Made by a program: the position numbers and the translations under genes. Under the pieces are notes generated by a model. That model worked only from the letters and a program-made list of their open reading frames with translations. It was not told where the DNA came from and did not search any database. A DNA stretch of 64,000 nucleotides from Candidatus Aquidulcis sp. (lineage in GTDB: Bacteria; Chloroflexota; Anaerolineae; UBA4142). The DNA lies in the NCBI GenBank assembly GCA_020723345.1, contig DYJA01000004.1, positions 62,001 to 126,000 of the forward strand, written 5' to 3'. Below, piece by piece: positions 46,342 through 55,500 of this stretch. Each line of letters begins with the position of its first letter. Within the stretch, counting starts at the first letter, position 1.

Positions 46342-48528
46342 ATGATTTCGATGCCGAGCCGGCGCGTATCCACCGTTGTCCTCCTCTTCCTCTTTTTCTT
46401 TTCGATTTACACCTTTGCAATGTCTGGGTGGATCCAGTACGGCGACGAAATGGAAAAGTACCGGGTCGCGCAAAGTATGGTCGAGCGCGGCGATTTTTCT
46501 TTTCGCCCGACTGCCCAGCGGAATGTGATTGGCGCTGGCGGGCGTACTGTCTCCGGCTATGAACTCGGACAGATATTGCTTGAAGTCCCATTCTACGCGC
46601 TGGGCAAACTCGCCTATACTTTTTTTCCGGTGCCGGATTCAAATTGGTTGACGATGCTCGCCGTTGGCTTGATGAATCCTTTCGTCACGGCATTGGCAAT
46701 GGTCGTCTTCTTCAAGATCGCTGAGACACTTGGCTTGTCATTTAGGATCGCATTGGGACTAACCTGTGCGCTGGGCTTGGCGACCATTGTTTTTCCATAC
46801 TCGCGTTCCTTCACCCGCGAGCCATTGCTGACCTTGTTGCTTTTGCTATCGCTTTTTACCGCGCTGCGATTTGGCAAGACGCGCGCCAACCGCTGGTTGT
46901 TGCTCATGGGTTTGGCGACCGGCTATTTGACTTTTACCAAGTTCATCCACGGTGTTGTGATCCCGATTTTCATGCTTTATCTCATCGCGGTCATCTGGCA
47001 GTCGGAGCACCGACGCGGCGCGCGCCGCGCCCAGGTTGCGCTGGCAATGCTCAAAGGCGTGTCGGTGTACCTATTGCCCGGCATGATTTTGCTTGCCATC
47101 CAGTCGATCTATTCACTCATGCGCTTTGGCACATTCACGAGCGGACTGGCTGGAGTGCCGGACGATCCGCTCACGTGGATTGCCTATCTTCTTCCTTTTG
47201 GCAAACCCCTGGAAGCAATCGTCGGTCTACTCCTGTTGCCCGAGAAAAGTGTGTTTCTGTACTCGCCGCCAATCGTTCTGGGACTGATCGGTTGGTGGCG
47301 ATGGTTTCAAGCGCAGCGACGCGACGCGCTCTTGATTTTTTTCTTGATCCTCGTAGAATTTGTCCCCGTCATTTTGCGTTACGATTGGGACGGCGGAACC
47401 TGGTGGGGACCGCGATATTTGGTTCAGCTCACACCGCTGCTAATGTTATCGGTCGGCTTTCTGTTCGATCCGAATAATCATCGCGCCCATCGCCGTTGGG
47501 CGATCACATTCGCTATTCTGTGTGTCCTGGGTCTGTTAATTCAAAGTGTGGGCGCGTTGGTCAGCGACCGCGACTATCTCGATGTGACCGGCAAGGGCTC
47601 GACTTTAGCCGGTCAAATCGATTTTCTGCTGCGCGGCGCGATCGATTCGCTAATGATCGCGTTGTCCCCCGACGGGTTCCCGGTACGCGTCAATCCCTTC
47701 GGCGTCTGGTTGATTGCGATGGTGATCGTGATCGGCTGGCGCATCGCCGCGCAATGGCGAAATGAACGCGCCGACGCGGCGTCCTGGAAAATCAGCGGAC
47801 TGGTGCTGGGAGGGATCTTGTTCGTCGAAGGATTCGGTTTCCTGGCGGGGATTGTTGCGCCTTATCCGCAGATTATTGCCGCGAAAGGCGATACGCAATA
47901 CGTGGCGGCGAACAATTTTCTGGCAGAAGGCAAATCGTGCCAAGCGCTCGCGTTCTATGGCAAATCCTTAGAGCGCGATACGAATCTGAGCCGCCAAGCC
48001 GCGAGGCAAATCGAGAAACTATGGGCGCCCGCGCTCGGTAAATCGATCACGCTCGGCAATCCGGCGCTGTGGATCGAAGAGGAAAGCCCGGCGTCGTTCG
48101 AACAAGATTCTGAGACGACAATCACCGGCAAAGGTTCGTTCCGATTTTCTGCGCCGCCTTTACAAAATGTTTCGATTGTGATTACTTCGGAGCCATTGCC
48201 CGCAGCGCCCGACGCCGGTTATGAACTTTCGGTATGGACGAAGAGCCAGGCGATTTATGGGAGTGGGTTTGGGACGATTGCGATTTTTGAAGACGACGGA
48301 AATTGGAATTTTGGGAGGACGACGGACATACTTAGCGTGGATGAGACGCGCGGGTGGGCGTTGGTTCGTCGCTCCATCACCACGTTGCCGACGACGCGGC
48401 GACTTTTTATCAAGATGGGGTTGTTCAAAACCTATGGAACGTTCTGGGTCGATGATGTTCAACTGACCAAAGTCGATCCGAATTCGCCAGCGCCGCGTAC
48501 GGAACGACCTCCTTGCGAAATCCGGTAG
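46342..48528 (+). CDS. Multi-pass GT-C-like membrane protein with C-terminal carbohydrate-binding-like domain
   Basis: 728 residues. Residues 1-~510 have about 12 membrane helices. YGDEMEKYRVAQSMVERGDF after TM1 is the acidic loop of GT39-type transferases, and YDWDGGTWWGPRYLVQLTPL is a second typical block. Residues ~530-728 are soluble: a short helical part with EGKSCQALAFYGKSLERDTN (TPR-like) and a beta-sandwich (GSFRFSAPPLQNVSIVIT, FWVDDVQLTKVDP) like a CBM. It may transfer a sugar and hold the growing chain. It is the last gene of the locus. Confidence 0.7.
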   Translation: MISMPSRRVSTVVLLFLFFFSIYTFAMSGWIQYGDEMEKYRVAQSMVERGDFSFRPTAQRNVIGAGGRTVSGYELGQILLEVPFYALGKLAYTFFPVPDSNWLTMLAVGLMNPFVTALAMVVFFKIAETLGLSFRIALGLTCALGLATIVFPYSRSFTREPLLTLLLLLSLFTALRFGKTRANRWLLLMGLATGYLTFTKFIHGVVIPIFMLYLIAVIWQSEHRRGARRAQVALAMLKGVSVYLLPGMILLAIQSIYSLMRFGTFTSGLAGVPDDPLTWIAYLLPFGKPLEAIVGLLLLPEKSVFLYSPPIVLGLIGWWRWFQAQRRDALLIFFLILVEFVPVILRYDWDGGTWWGPRYLVQLTPLLMLSVGFLFDPNNHRAHRRWAITFAILCVLGLLIQSVGALVSDRDYLDVTGKGSTLAGQIDFLLRGAIDSLMIALSPDGFPVRVNPFGVWLIAMVIVIGWRIAAQWRNERADAASWKISGLVLGGILFVEGFGFLAGIVAPYPQIIAAKGDTQYVAANNFLAEGKSCQALAFYGKSLERDTNLSRQAARQIEKLWAPALGKSITLGNPALWIEEESPASFEQDSETTITGKGSFRFSAPPLQNVSIVITSEPLPAAPDAGYELSVWTKSQAIYGSGFGTIAIFEDDGNWNFGRTTDILSVDETRGWALVRRSITTLPTTRRLFIKMGLFKTYGTFWVDDVQLTKVDPNSPAPRTERPPCEIR

Positions 48529-48555
48529 GTCGATTTGGCGCGCACAGTGTCATTC

Positions 48556-49053
48556 TCACAGTTGCTTTTTCTTCACACTCGCGACTTGACGCAGGACGAG
48601 CGCAATCGGCACGAGGCGTCCGACCGTGGTGTACGCGCCGTCGCCGACCGGAGTGGTCGTCGCGCGTTCGGGAAAGCGCGCGAGGTTTGCCAAAAACCAG
48701 TCGCGCGTCGCGGGCATCGGCAGGATGTAGAGGATGCGCGGCGCGACGAAATAGTAGAACACGAGATCGGCTTGCGTGTACAGAAAGCAGCCCGGCGTCG
48801 CTTTTTCCTGGTTGCTGGATGTCTCGAAGAAAAAGTTGCCGGTCTTGTCCCAGCGGTCGCCTTTGATCTCGATCGAGTACGCGCGATGGCGCGTTTCCCA
48901 GATCAGATCAACGTCGATGCGCTGAAACGCTGGATCGTCCTCGACGTTGCGAACGCGAACGGTGCGCGGGTCGGCGGAGAGCCACGCGTGAATGTCGCGC
49001 GCGGCGCGGCGCGCGATGCGAGTGGCGTCGTCCATCGTGTACTGGCGCGGCAT
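48556..49053 (-). CDS. PD-(D/E)XK nuclease-like protein
   Basis: 165 residues. RIDVDLIWETRHRAYSIEIK gives Asp..Glu-x-Lys in the arrangement of the restriction-endonuclease fold, followed by GDRWDKTGNFFFE. There is no methylase or specificity gene nearby. It may be a small genome-maintenance or Holliday-type enzyme; function unknown. The start at 49053 lies 20 bases from a palindrome. It is transcribed toward the polysaccharide locus. Confidence 0.6.
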   Translation of the reverse strand: MPRQYTMDDATRIARRAARDIHAWLSADPRTVRVRNVEDDPAFQRIDVDLIWETRHRAYSIEIKGDRWDKTGNFFFETSSNQEKATPGCFLYTQADLVFYYFVAPRILYILPMPATRDWFLANLARFPERATTTPVGDGAYTTVGRLVPIALVLRQVASVKKKQL

Positions 49054-49072
49054 AGCGATCCTCGAAGTGAAA

Positions 49073-49100
49073 AACCTGGAAGGTTCAGACCTTCCAGGTT
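49073..49100. repeat. Palindrome AACCTGGAAGGT family
   Basis: AACCTGGAAGGT and ACCTTCCAGGTT form a 12-bp stem with a TCAG loop, just 3' of the tRNA on the minus strand. A looser relative is at 58888-58916. Confidence 0.8.
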
Positions 49101-49102
49101 TG

Positions 49103-49174
49103 AGCGGGAGATGGGACTTGAACCCACGACATCCACCTTGGGAAGGTGGCGTTCTGCCGCTGAACTACTCCCGC
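49103..49174 (-). tRNA. tRNA-Gly (CCC anticodon)
   Basis: Read on the minus strand, the acceptor stem GCGGGAG pairs with CTCCCGC. The D-arm is GTTC/GAAC, the anticodon arm CCACC-TTCCCAA-GGTGG gives anticodon CCC, and the T-arm is GTGGG-TTCAAGT-CCCAT. CCA is not encoded. It reads GGG glycine codons. Confidence 0.92.
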
Positions 49175-49214
49175 ATTTGCTTGAATTATAAATCAGAAAT
49201 CGGCGAACGTCAAA

Positions 49215-49272
49215 TTCATTGGAGATTGGAGACCGCTTAATCTCTATGCTCCAATCCCTAATCTCCGAATTG
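49215..49272. repeat. ATTGGAGATTGGAGA-type inverted repeat
   Basis: ATTGGAGATTGGAGACC is followed by CCAATCCCTAATCTCC. The words match the in-frame insert in the GH38 gene. It fills the gap before the MBL hydrolase gene. Confidence 0.55.
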
Positions 49273-49282
49273 GGAGGGACAA

Positions 49283-49903
49283 ATGGCGGAAAACATTTTC
49301 TGGCTGGGGCACGACAGTTTTCGCTTGAAAGGCGAAAAAGTCGTCTACATCGATCCGTGGAAACTCGCGGCGGGCGCGGAGAAGGCGGACGTGATTTTGG
49401 TGACGCACGAGCACCGCGATCACTTTTCGCCGGACGACATCGCAAAAATTTCGCACGCCGGTACCGTCGTCGTCGCGCCACAATCGGTCGCCACGAAAGG
49501 CAGCGTCCAAGTCACCGTCGTCAAGCCCGGCGACAAGATCACCGCGAACGGCGTCAGCATCGAAGTCGTTCCCGCGTACAACCCGAACAAACAATTTCAT
49601 CCAAAGTCGGCGGGACACGTCGGCTACATCGTCACGTTGAACGGCAAGCGGATCTACCACACGGGCGACACGGACTTGATTCCGGAGATGACGCAGATCA
49701 AATGCGACATCGCGCTGTTGCCGGTGAGCGGCAAGTACGTGATGACGGCGGTCGAAGCCGTGGAAGCCGCGCACACGCTCAAGCCCGCGCTCGCGATTCC
49801 GATGCACTATGGCGACGCGGATGTCGTCGGCACGCGCGCGGACGCGGAAGAATTCAAGCGCTTGGCAAAAGTGCCGGTCGAGATTTTAGAAAAATCGAAA
49901 TGA
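49283..49903 (+). CDS. MBL-fold metal-dependent hydrolase (COG2220-like)
   Basis: 206 residues. The zinc motif is THEHRDH at residues 41-47. The second ligand region is VVPAYNPNKQFHPKSAGHVG, then YHTGDTDLIPEM with the bridging Asp, and AIPMHYGDADVVG at the end. GGGAGGGACAA precedes the ATG. Substrate unknown. Confidence 0.85.
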   Translation: MAENIFWLGHDSFRLKGEKVVYIDPWKLAAGAEKADVILVTHEHRDHFSPDDIAKISHAGTVVVAPQSVATKGSVQVTVVKPGDKITANGVSIEVVPAYNPNKQFHPKSAGHVGYIVTLNGKRIYHTGDTDLIPEMTQIKCDIALLPVSGKYVMTAVEAVEAAHTLKPALAIPMHYGDADVVGTRADAEEFKRLAKVPVEILEKSK

Positions 49904-49971
49904 CAACTGGCGCGTTTGCCAAATCGCGCGATTCGCGTATAATCAAATCAGTCTGACTGAGCAACATCGCT

Positions 49972-50003
49972 CCTCGGCGCGTTCCCAGCGCCGAGGTTTT
50001 TAT
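49972..50003 (+). terminator. Rho-independent terminator
   Basis: CCTCGGCGC and GCGCCGAGG form a 9-bp stem with a seven-base loop, followed by TTTTTATT. It ends the MBL hydrolase transcript. Confidence 0.85.
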
Positions 50004-50007
50004 TGCA

Positions 50008-50084
50008 TTGGGGACGCAGATTTGCGCTGATGAACACAGATAATTTTTCGATCTGTGTCAATCTGTGTTTATCCGTGTCCGATT
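50008..50084. repeat. GATTTGCGCTGATGAACACAG-type repeat
   Basis: GATTTGCGCTGATGAACACA is followed by ATCTGTGTCAATCTGTGTTT and ATCCGTGTCC. The arms can pair through ACACAGAT/ATCTGTGT. A common kind of dispersed repeat, it sits directly before typA and gives a spurious in-frame start at 50055. Confidence 0.6.
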
Positions 50085-50096
50085 GACTGGAGTATT

Positions 50097-51962
50097 ATGC
50101 AAATTCGTTCTGATCTCAGAAATATCGCGATCATCGCGCACGTCGATCATGGCAAAACAACGCTCGTCGATGGGATGCTGCGGCAATCGCACATCTTTCG
50201 CGACAATCAGATCGTCGCCGAACGCGTGATGGATTCCAACGATCTGGAGCGCGAGCGCGGCATTACGATTCTCGCGAAGAATACCGCGATCACGTACCGC
50301 GGCGTCAAGATCAACATCGTGGACACGCCGGGGCACGCCGATTTCGGCGGCGAAGTCGAGCGCGTGCTGAATATGGTGGACGGCGTGCTGCTGCTCGTCG
50401 ACGCGGTGGATGGTCCGATGCCGCAGACGCGTTTTGTTTTGCGTAAGGCGTTGGAACTGGGACACAAAGCCATCGTCGTCATCAACAAAGTGGATCGCCC
50501 GAACGCGCGCCTCAATCACGTCGCGAACGCGACGTTCGATCTGTTCATTGACCTCGGCGCGAGCGACGACCAAGCCGAGTTTCCGATGGTCTACACCGAT
50601 GCAGTGCGCGGCACGGCGACGCTTACCCCCACCCCTACCCTCCCCCGCGAAGCAGGGGAGGGAGAAAAGTGGGGGTCTGATCTGCAACCGTTGTTCGAAA
50701 CGATTGTGAATTACCTGCCCGCGCCGCAAGTCGAGCCGGATCAACCCGCGCAACTGCTCGTCACGACACTCGGCTACGACGACTACAAGGGACGGATCGC
50801 GATCGGACGATTGTTCGCGGGGACGCTGCGCCCGGCGCAAAACGTCGCGCGTATCGCGCACGACGGAACAATCACGCCCGGCAAAATCGCGGAACTGTTC
50901 GTACACCAAGGGCTGGAACGCATTCCAGTAACCGAAGTCGCGGCAGGTGAAATCGTCGTGCTGACCGGTCTGCCCGAAGTGTACATCGGCGAGACGATTG
51001 CGGACGCGGACGCGCCGCGCGCGCTGCCGCCGATTCGCGTCGAAGCGCCGACGGTGCGAATGGCGTTTGGCGTGAACACGTCGCCGTTCGCCGGACGCGA
51101 AGGAACGTGGGGCACGTCGCGTAAACTGCGCGAGCGTCTGTTCAAAGAACTCGAATCGAACGTGAGTCTGCGCGTCGAAGAAACCGCGTCGCCGGATACG
51201 TTCATCGTTTCCGGGCGCGGCGAACTGCACCTGGCGATTTTGATCGAAACGATGCGGCGTGAAGGATACGAGTTTCAGATTTCCAAACCCGAAGTCATTT
51301 TCCAAGAAAAAGATGGGCAGACGCTCGAACCGGTCGAAGAAGTGTACATCGAAGTCGCGAGTGATTATCTTGGCGTGGTGATGGAGATGCTCGGTACGCG
51401 GCGCGGACAAATGAAGGAAATGCGCACCGCCGACGACGGCTCGGTGCATCTGCGCTATCTCGTGCCGACGCGCGGCTTGCTCGGTTTTCGCGGCAACTTT
51501 CTCTCGGCGACGCGCGGCACCGGCATTATGCACACGCTCTTTCACGGCTACGAACCGCTCGCAGGCGACATCGCGACGCGCGCGCATGGCGCGCTCGTTG
51601 CGTTCGAGAACGGGACGACGACCGGTTTCGCGCTCGAAAACGCGGAGGGACGCGGCGCGTTGTTCGTCGGTCCGGGCGTCGAGGTGTACGAGGGCATGGT
51701 GATCGGCGAGCAAGCGCGGCTCGGCGAAATCGCGATCAATGTTGCGAAGAAAAAGCACCTGACGAACATCCGCAGTTCGAACGAAGACATCGCGGTGCGC
51801 TTGACGCCGCCGCGCATCATGTCGCTCGACGAATCGATCGAGTACATTTCCGATGACGAATTTCTGGAAGTGACGCCGAAGAGTTTGCGGATTCGCAAAA
51901 AGATTTTGGGGACGGAAGAGCGGCGCAAGACGCTATCGCGCGAAGCGCGAGGAGACGAATAA
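50097..51962 (+). CDS. typA: Translational GTPase TypA/BipA
   Basis: 621 residues. G1 is [19 protein letters not shown], the switch region is [21 protein letters not shown]3 is [16 protein letters not shown] and G4 is [13 protein letters not shown]. Domain III/C-terminal blocks [40 protein letters not shown] and [20 protein letters not shown] are intact. It binds the ribosome and aids 50S assembly under stress. The ATG at 50097 has GGAG upstream. Residues ~177-194 ([17 protein letters not shown]) are an in-frame palindromic repeat between the GTPase domain and the PLFETIV helix. Confidence 0.95.
   Translation: MQIRSDLRNIAIIAHVDHGKTTLVDGMLRQSHIFRDNQIVAERVMDSNDLERERGITILAKNTAITYRGVKINIVDTPGHADFGGEVERVLNMVDGVLLLVDAVDGPMPQTRFVLRKALELGHKAIVVINKVDRPNARLNHVANATFDLFIDLGASDDQAEFPMVYTDAVRGTATLTPTPTLPREAGEGEKWGSDLQPLFETIVNYLPAPQVEPDQPAQLLVTTLGYDDYKGRIAIGRLFAGTLRPAQNVARIAHDGTITPGKIAELFVHQGLERIPVTEVAAGEIVVLTGLPEVYIGETIADADAPRALPPIRVEAPTVRMAFGVNTSPFAGREGTWGTSRKLRERLFKELESNVSLRVEETASPDTFIVSGRGELHLAILIETMRREGYEFQISKPEVIFQEKDGQTLEPVEEVYIEVASDYLGVVMEMLGTRRGQMKEMRTADDGSVHLRYLVPTRGLLGFRGNFLSATRGTGIMHTLFHGYEPLAGDIATRAHGALVAFENGTTTGFALENAEGRGALFVGPGVEVYEGMVIGEQARLGEIAINVAKKKHLTNIRSSNEDIAVRLTPPRIMSLDESIEYISDDEFLEVTPKSLRIRKKILGTEERRKTLSREARGDE
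50625..50675. repeat. In-frame palindromic element inside typA
   Basis: The nested arms ACCCCCAC/GTGGGGGT and CCCTCCCC/GGGGAGGG surround CGCGAAGCA. The DNA has the form of an intergenic hairpin repeat but keeps the typA frame and encodes a Pro/Gly-rich loop. Confidence 0.8.
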
Positions 51963-51964
51963 AA

Positions 51965-51995
51965 AACCTGACAGGTTTCCGGAAACCTGTCAGGT
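51965..51995. repeat. Perfect palindrome, ACCTGACAGGTTTCC
   Basis: ACCTGACAGGTTTCC is followed directly by its complement GGAAACCTGTCAGGT, a 30-base palindrome between the convergent typA and VKOR stops. It may act as a two-way terminator, although only short T runs follow. Confidence 0.8.
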
Positions 51996-52001
51996 ATTTA
52001 T

Positions 52002-52036
52002 ATTCGTTTATTCGTTTCGCGCAGCGATTCGTTGAC
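52002..52036. repeat. Half-element forming the VKOR 3' end
   Basis: These 35 bases match the right arm of the palindromic element at 59488-59572 with one mismatch. They supply the last codons (QRIAARNE) and the TAA stop of the VKOR gene on the minus strand. Confidence 0.8.
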
Positions 52037-52460
52037 GCCGTTCGATCCACAACCCGATAAAAATTCCCAGCATGGCTGCCGCCTGCAGCACGCACCAAAT
52101 TCAGTACGCGTGCAGGACGAACGCTTCGATGCCGGTCAGGTACGCGGCGAAGAACAAGCCGCCGCTCGCCATCACGAGCCGCGCGTTCGTCAGCCACTCC
52201 GGCGCGTCGTCGCGCGCGGCGAGCGCCCACAGCGCGGCGACGAGCAGCGCACCGTACCCCGCCGCGCCCAGCGCCGCGACCGGTACGCCGAGTAGCGACG
52301 AATATGGACTCGCGTTCACCAGATCGCAATCGCCGACGCCGCAGACGATATGCGCTTGCGCGACTTTGGTCCACCACAAGTAGAGCGAATCGGCAAGTCC
52401 GATTGCCGATAGGACGATACTCAAAATTTGCAGATTGCGCAGACTAGCGAAAAGTTTCAT
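52008..52460 (-). CDS. VKOR-family disulfide oxidoreductase with in-frame TGA (probable selenocysteine)
   Basis: 150 residues if the TGA at 52103-52101 is read through. VKOR enzymes take electrons from thiols and pass them to quinone. There are four membrane helices (about residues 10-30, 58-80, 92-112, 121-140). The loop Cys pair C40/C45 is in IVCGVGDCDLVNASPYSS, followed by the family block LLGVPVAALGAAGYGALL. The redox centre reads FVLHAY-TGA-IWCVLQAAAM, so the TGA stands exactly at the first Cys of CxxC, and the fourth helix (MLGIFIGLWIERR) follows in frame to a TAA. A SECIS-like hairpin is at 52093-52070. Known VKORs in this family read HAxCxWC here. The start at 52460 has GAGG six bases upstream. 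It is the last gene of the cyd operon. A nonsense mutation (TGC to TGA) is the alternative. Confidence 0.7.
52070..52103 (-). promoter_or_regulatory. UGA codon and putative bacterial SECIS hairpin
   Basis: After the TGA come 16 bases, then a five-base loop AGGCG closed by GCGTGCTGC on the 5' side and GCAGC-(C)-ATGC on the 3' side (nine pairs, one bulged C, one G-U). A G is the second loop base. From memory, bacterial SECIS rules ask for a G in the first two loop positions and a loop 16-37 bases after the UGA. Both hold. Confidence 0.55.
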
Positions 52461-52527
52461 TGTCATCCTCAGCGGAGCGTGTCCGTCCCTAGTTTATCAT
52501 GGATCGTACTCCGGCGCAATTTTGAAT

Positions 52528-52566
52528 AAAGGATGAAGGATGAAAGAATCTTCATCCTTCATCCTT
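52528..52566. repeat. AAGGATGAAGGATGA palindrome at cydDC 3' end
   Basis: AAAGGATGAAGGATGAAAGA is followed by its complement-like TCTTCATCCTTCATCCTT. It encodes the last residues (KDEG) and the TGA stop of cydDC. Confidence 0.8.
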
Positions 52567-55500
52567 CGTTGTCGTGTTCAGCACAATGATTTCATCCACG
52601 TCCTCCAGACCAACATGCTGATGCGTGATGATGAGCATCGTGCGCGATTGCGCGTGCAGCGCGCGCCACACCGCGCGTTCCGTGGCCAGATCGAGATGCG
52701 CGGTCGCTTCGTCGAGAATCAGAATCGGCGCGTTTCGCGAAGCGAGCAGCGCGCGCGCGATGGCGATGCGCTGACGCTCGCCGCCGCTCAAACGCAAACC
52801 TTGTTCGCCGATGCGCGTATCGTAGCCGTCGGGCAGCGCGGCGATGAAATCGTGAATCTGCGCGACGCGCGCCGCGTCGATCATTTCGGCTTCGGTCGCG
52901 TCGCGGCGCGCGAGCAAAAGATTTTCGCGGATCGTCGCGTTGAACAGGTGCGTCGTTTGCGGCACGACGGCGAACTGCGCGCGCGCGTCGTCCGGCGCGT
53001 ACTCGCGCAACTCGCGTCCGCCGACGCGAATGTGTCCGTCCTCGTAATCCCAGAATCGCAAAAGCAAATTGACGATGGAGGATTTTCCCGCGCCGCTCGC
53101 TCCGACAATCGCCAGACTTTTTCCCGCGCGCAATTCAAAACTGACGCGGTCGAGCACGCGCGGTTCGTCCGGCGCGTAGCGAAAAGAGACATTGTCAAAT
53201 ACGACGGAGGACGAAGGACGACTGACCGCCGCATCCTTCGACTGCGCTGCGCTCCGCTCAGGATGCAGTCGGTCATCCGCAATTTCGAACAACCTCCGCG
53301 CGGCAAGCAAATTACTTTCGAGATATTGAAACGCGGGCGGAAGCGCGAGCGCGGCTTCAAAACTCGCCAGCACCGCGAGCACGAGCACCGGCAAATACAC
53401 GCCGTCGAAACGCGCGGCGTTGACTAGCGGAATCGCGAGGAACAGCACGCTCCACAGCGCGAGATGCGCGAGCAAATTTCCTGCCGCGTTATGCGCGCCC
53501 GCGATGATCGCCATGCGCGTTTGCAATCGCACGTACGCGCGACTCAAATTCGCGACCAGTTGCTTTTGCGATTCTTCGCGTCCGTACGCCAGTAAATCGG
53601 CGATGCCCTGGATGCCGTCGACAAGCTGCGCGTTCAAATCGGCGCGAAGTTGGATCGCTTGGTGGTTGATCAACTGACTGACGCGCTGCGCGACGATCGG
53701 TAGAACGACGCCGACGAGAAACATGAACGCGAGAACGACGAGCGCGAGCGTCGCGTCGAAACTCGCCAAGAACACGCCCATAAAAATCGCGACGACGAGC
53801 GCGACGAGCGGCGGCGCGAGGACGCGGACGTAGAAATTTTGCAGCGTCTCGATGTCGCCGACGATGCGCGTCAACAAATCGCCGCTGCGGTACGCCATCA
53901 ACCGCGCGGGCGCGTGCGGTTCGATGGATTCGTAGAACCAGACGCGCCAGCGCGCGAGCAGATTGAAATTGATATGGTGCGACACGTAGCGTTCGAGATA
54001 ACGAAAGACGCCGCGCGCGATACCGAAAAAGCGCACGCCGACAATCGGCACCGCGAGATCGGCGACTGACGGATGCCGCGCCGCGCTCGCGATGATGAAC
54101 GCCGCCGCCGCCATCAAGCCAATGCTGCTGCCGATGGTGAGCGCGCCGAGCAACACTGCCAGCGCAATCAGCCACTTGAAGGGCGCGGTGAATTGCACGA
54201 GGTGGAGGAACGTGTTGCGTGTTGCGTGTTGCGTAATACCATTTTCGATTTTCGATTGCCGATTTTCGATTGCTGGGCTTGAATTCTGAATACTGAATAC
54301 TGAATACTGAATACTGGTTTCTATCTCTGAGTTCGTCAGTCGATAAAACGCCCCGCGCCGCGCGAGCAACTCCGCGTGCGTACCGATCTCCGCGACGCGA
54401 CCTTGTTCGAGGACGACGATCTTGTTCGCGCGCTCCATCGTGCTGCGCCGATGGCTGATGATGAGCGCGGTTTTGTTTTTCAGCAAACGCGTGATCGCGT
54501 CGTGGATCAACGCTTCGTTCTCCGGATCGAGGTGCGAGGTCGGCTCGTCGAGCAGCAACAGCGGCGCGTCTTTGAGAAACGCGCGAGCGAGCGCGACGCG
54601 CTGCGCTTGACCGCCGCTCAACCGCGCGCCACGCTCGCCGATGATTGTATCATAGCCGTGCGGCAGCGCGCGAATGAATTCGTCCGCGTGCGCGAGTTGC
54701 GCCGCGCGGATCACCTCGTCCAGCGACGCATCGGGACGCGCGAGGCGCATGTTGTTCGCAATTGTATCGTTGAACAGATACGGCATTTGCGGCACCCACG
54801 CGATTTGCGCGCGCCAATTTTGCGGCGACCAATCGTTTAACGATTTTCCATCGCACAAAATCTCGCCGCGCTCCGCCGCGATGAAACGCAACAACAGATT
54901 CGCGATTGTACTTTTTCCCGCGCCGGTGTGTCCGGCCAACGCGACGCGTTCGCCGCATTCGATGGAAAACGAAACGCCGTTGAGTGCGGCGCGCGCGCGG
55001 TCGTATGAGTAATGCACGTCCTCGAAAACGACAGATGACCGCCGACCGCCGACCGCCAACTGTTGCTGGGGCGCTGCTGTCTGCCGTCTGCGGTCTGCCG
55101 TCGTTTCTAGAATTTCAAACAGACGCGCGCCTGCCGCGACGCCGGTCATTCCCGCGTGAAAGCGCGTGCCGAGCAAACGGAGGGGCAGATAAAAATCGGG
55201 CGCGAGGACGAGGACGAAAAACGCCTGCTCGAAATCAATCTGCGCGTACAGCAAGCGCAAGCCGATTTCCACCGCGACAATCGCCGTGCTGAGCGTCGCG
55301 ATCATTTCGAGCGCGAACGCGGAGAGAAACGCGACGCGCAAAACGCCGAGCGTCGTATCGCGAAATTGATTGCTCACGCGCGCAATCGTTTCGATCTGCT
55401 CGCGGCTGCGTCCGAAAATCTTGAGCGTCGTCAATCCTTGCAGCACATCGAGGAAATGCGCGCTCAACAGACTGAGCGATTTCCACTGCCGTCGCGTCAG

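Noticed and set aside
50058-51758. 566-codon minus-strand ORF opposite typA
   Set aside because: A GC-rich antisense shadow; typA is certain by motifs. The same applies to the long antisense frames opposite proS, the cyd genes, the ABC transporter genes and hbd.
52101-52466. VKOR as a complete 121-residue protein ending at the TGA
   Set aside because: It would lack the CxxC centre and fourth helix, and the downstream frame is plainly VKOR sequence. Kept as an alternative only if the TGA is a true nonsense mutation.
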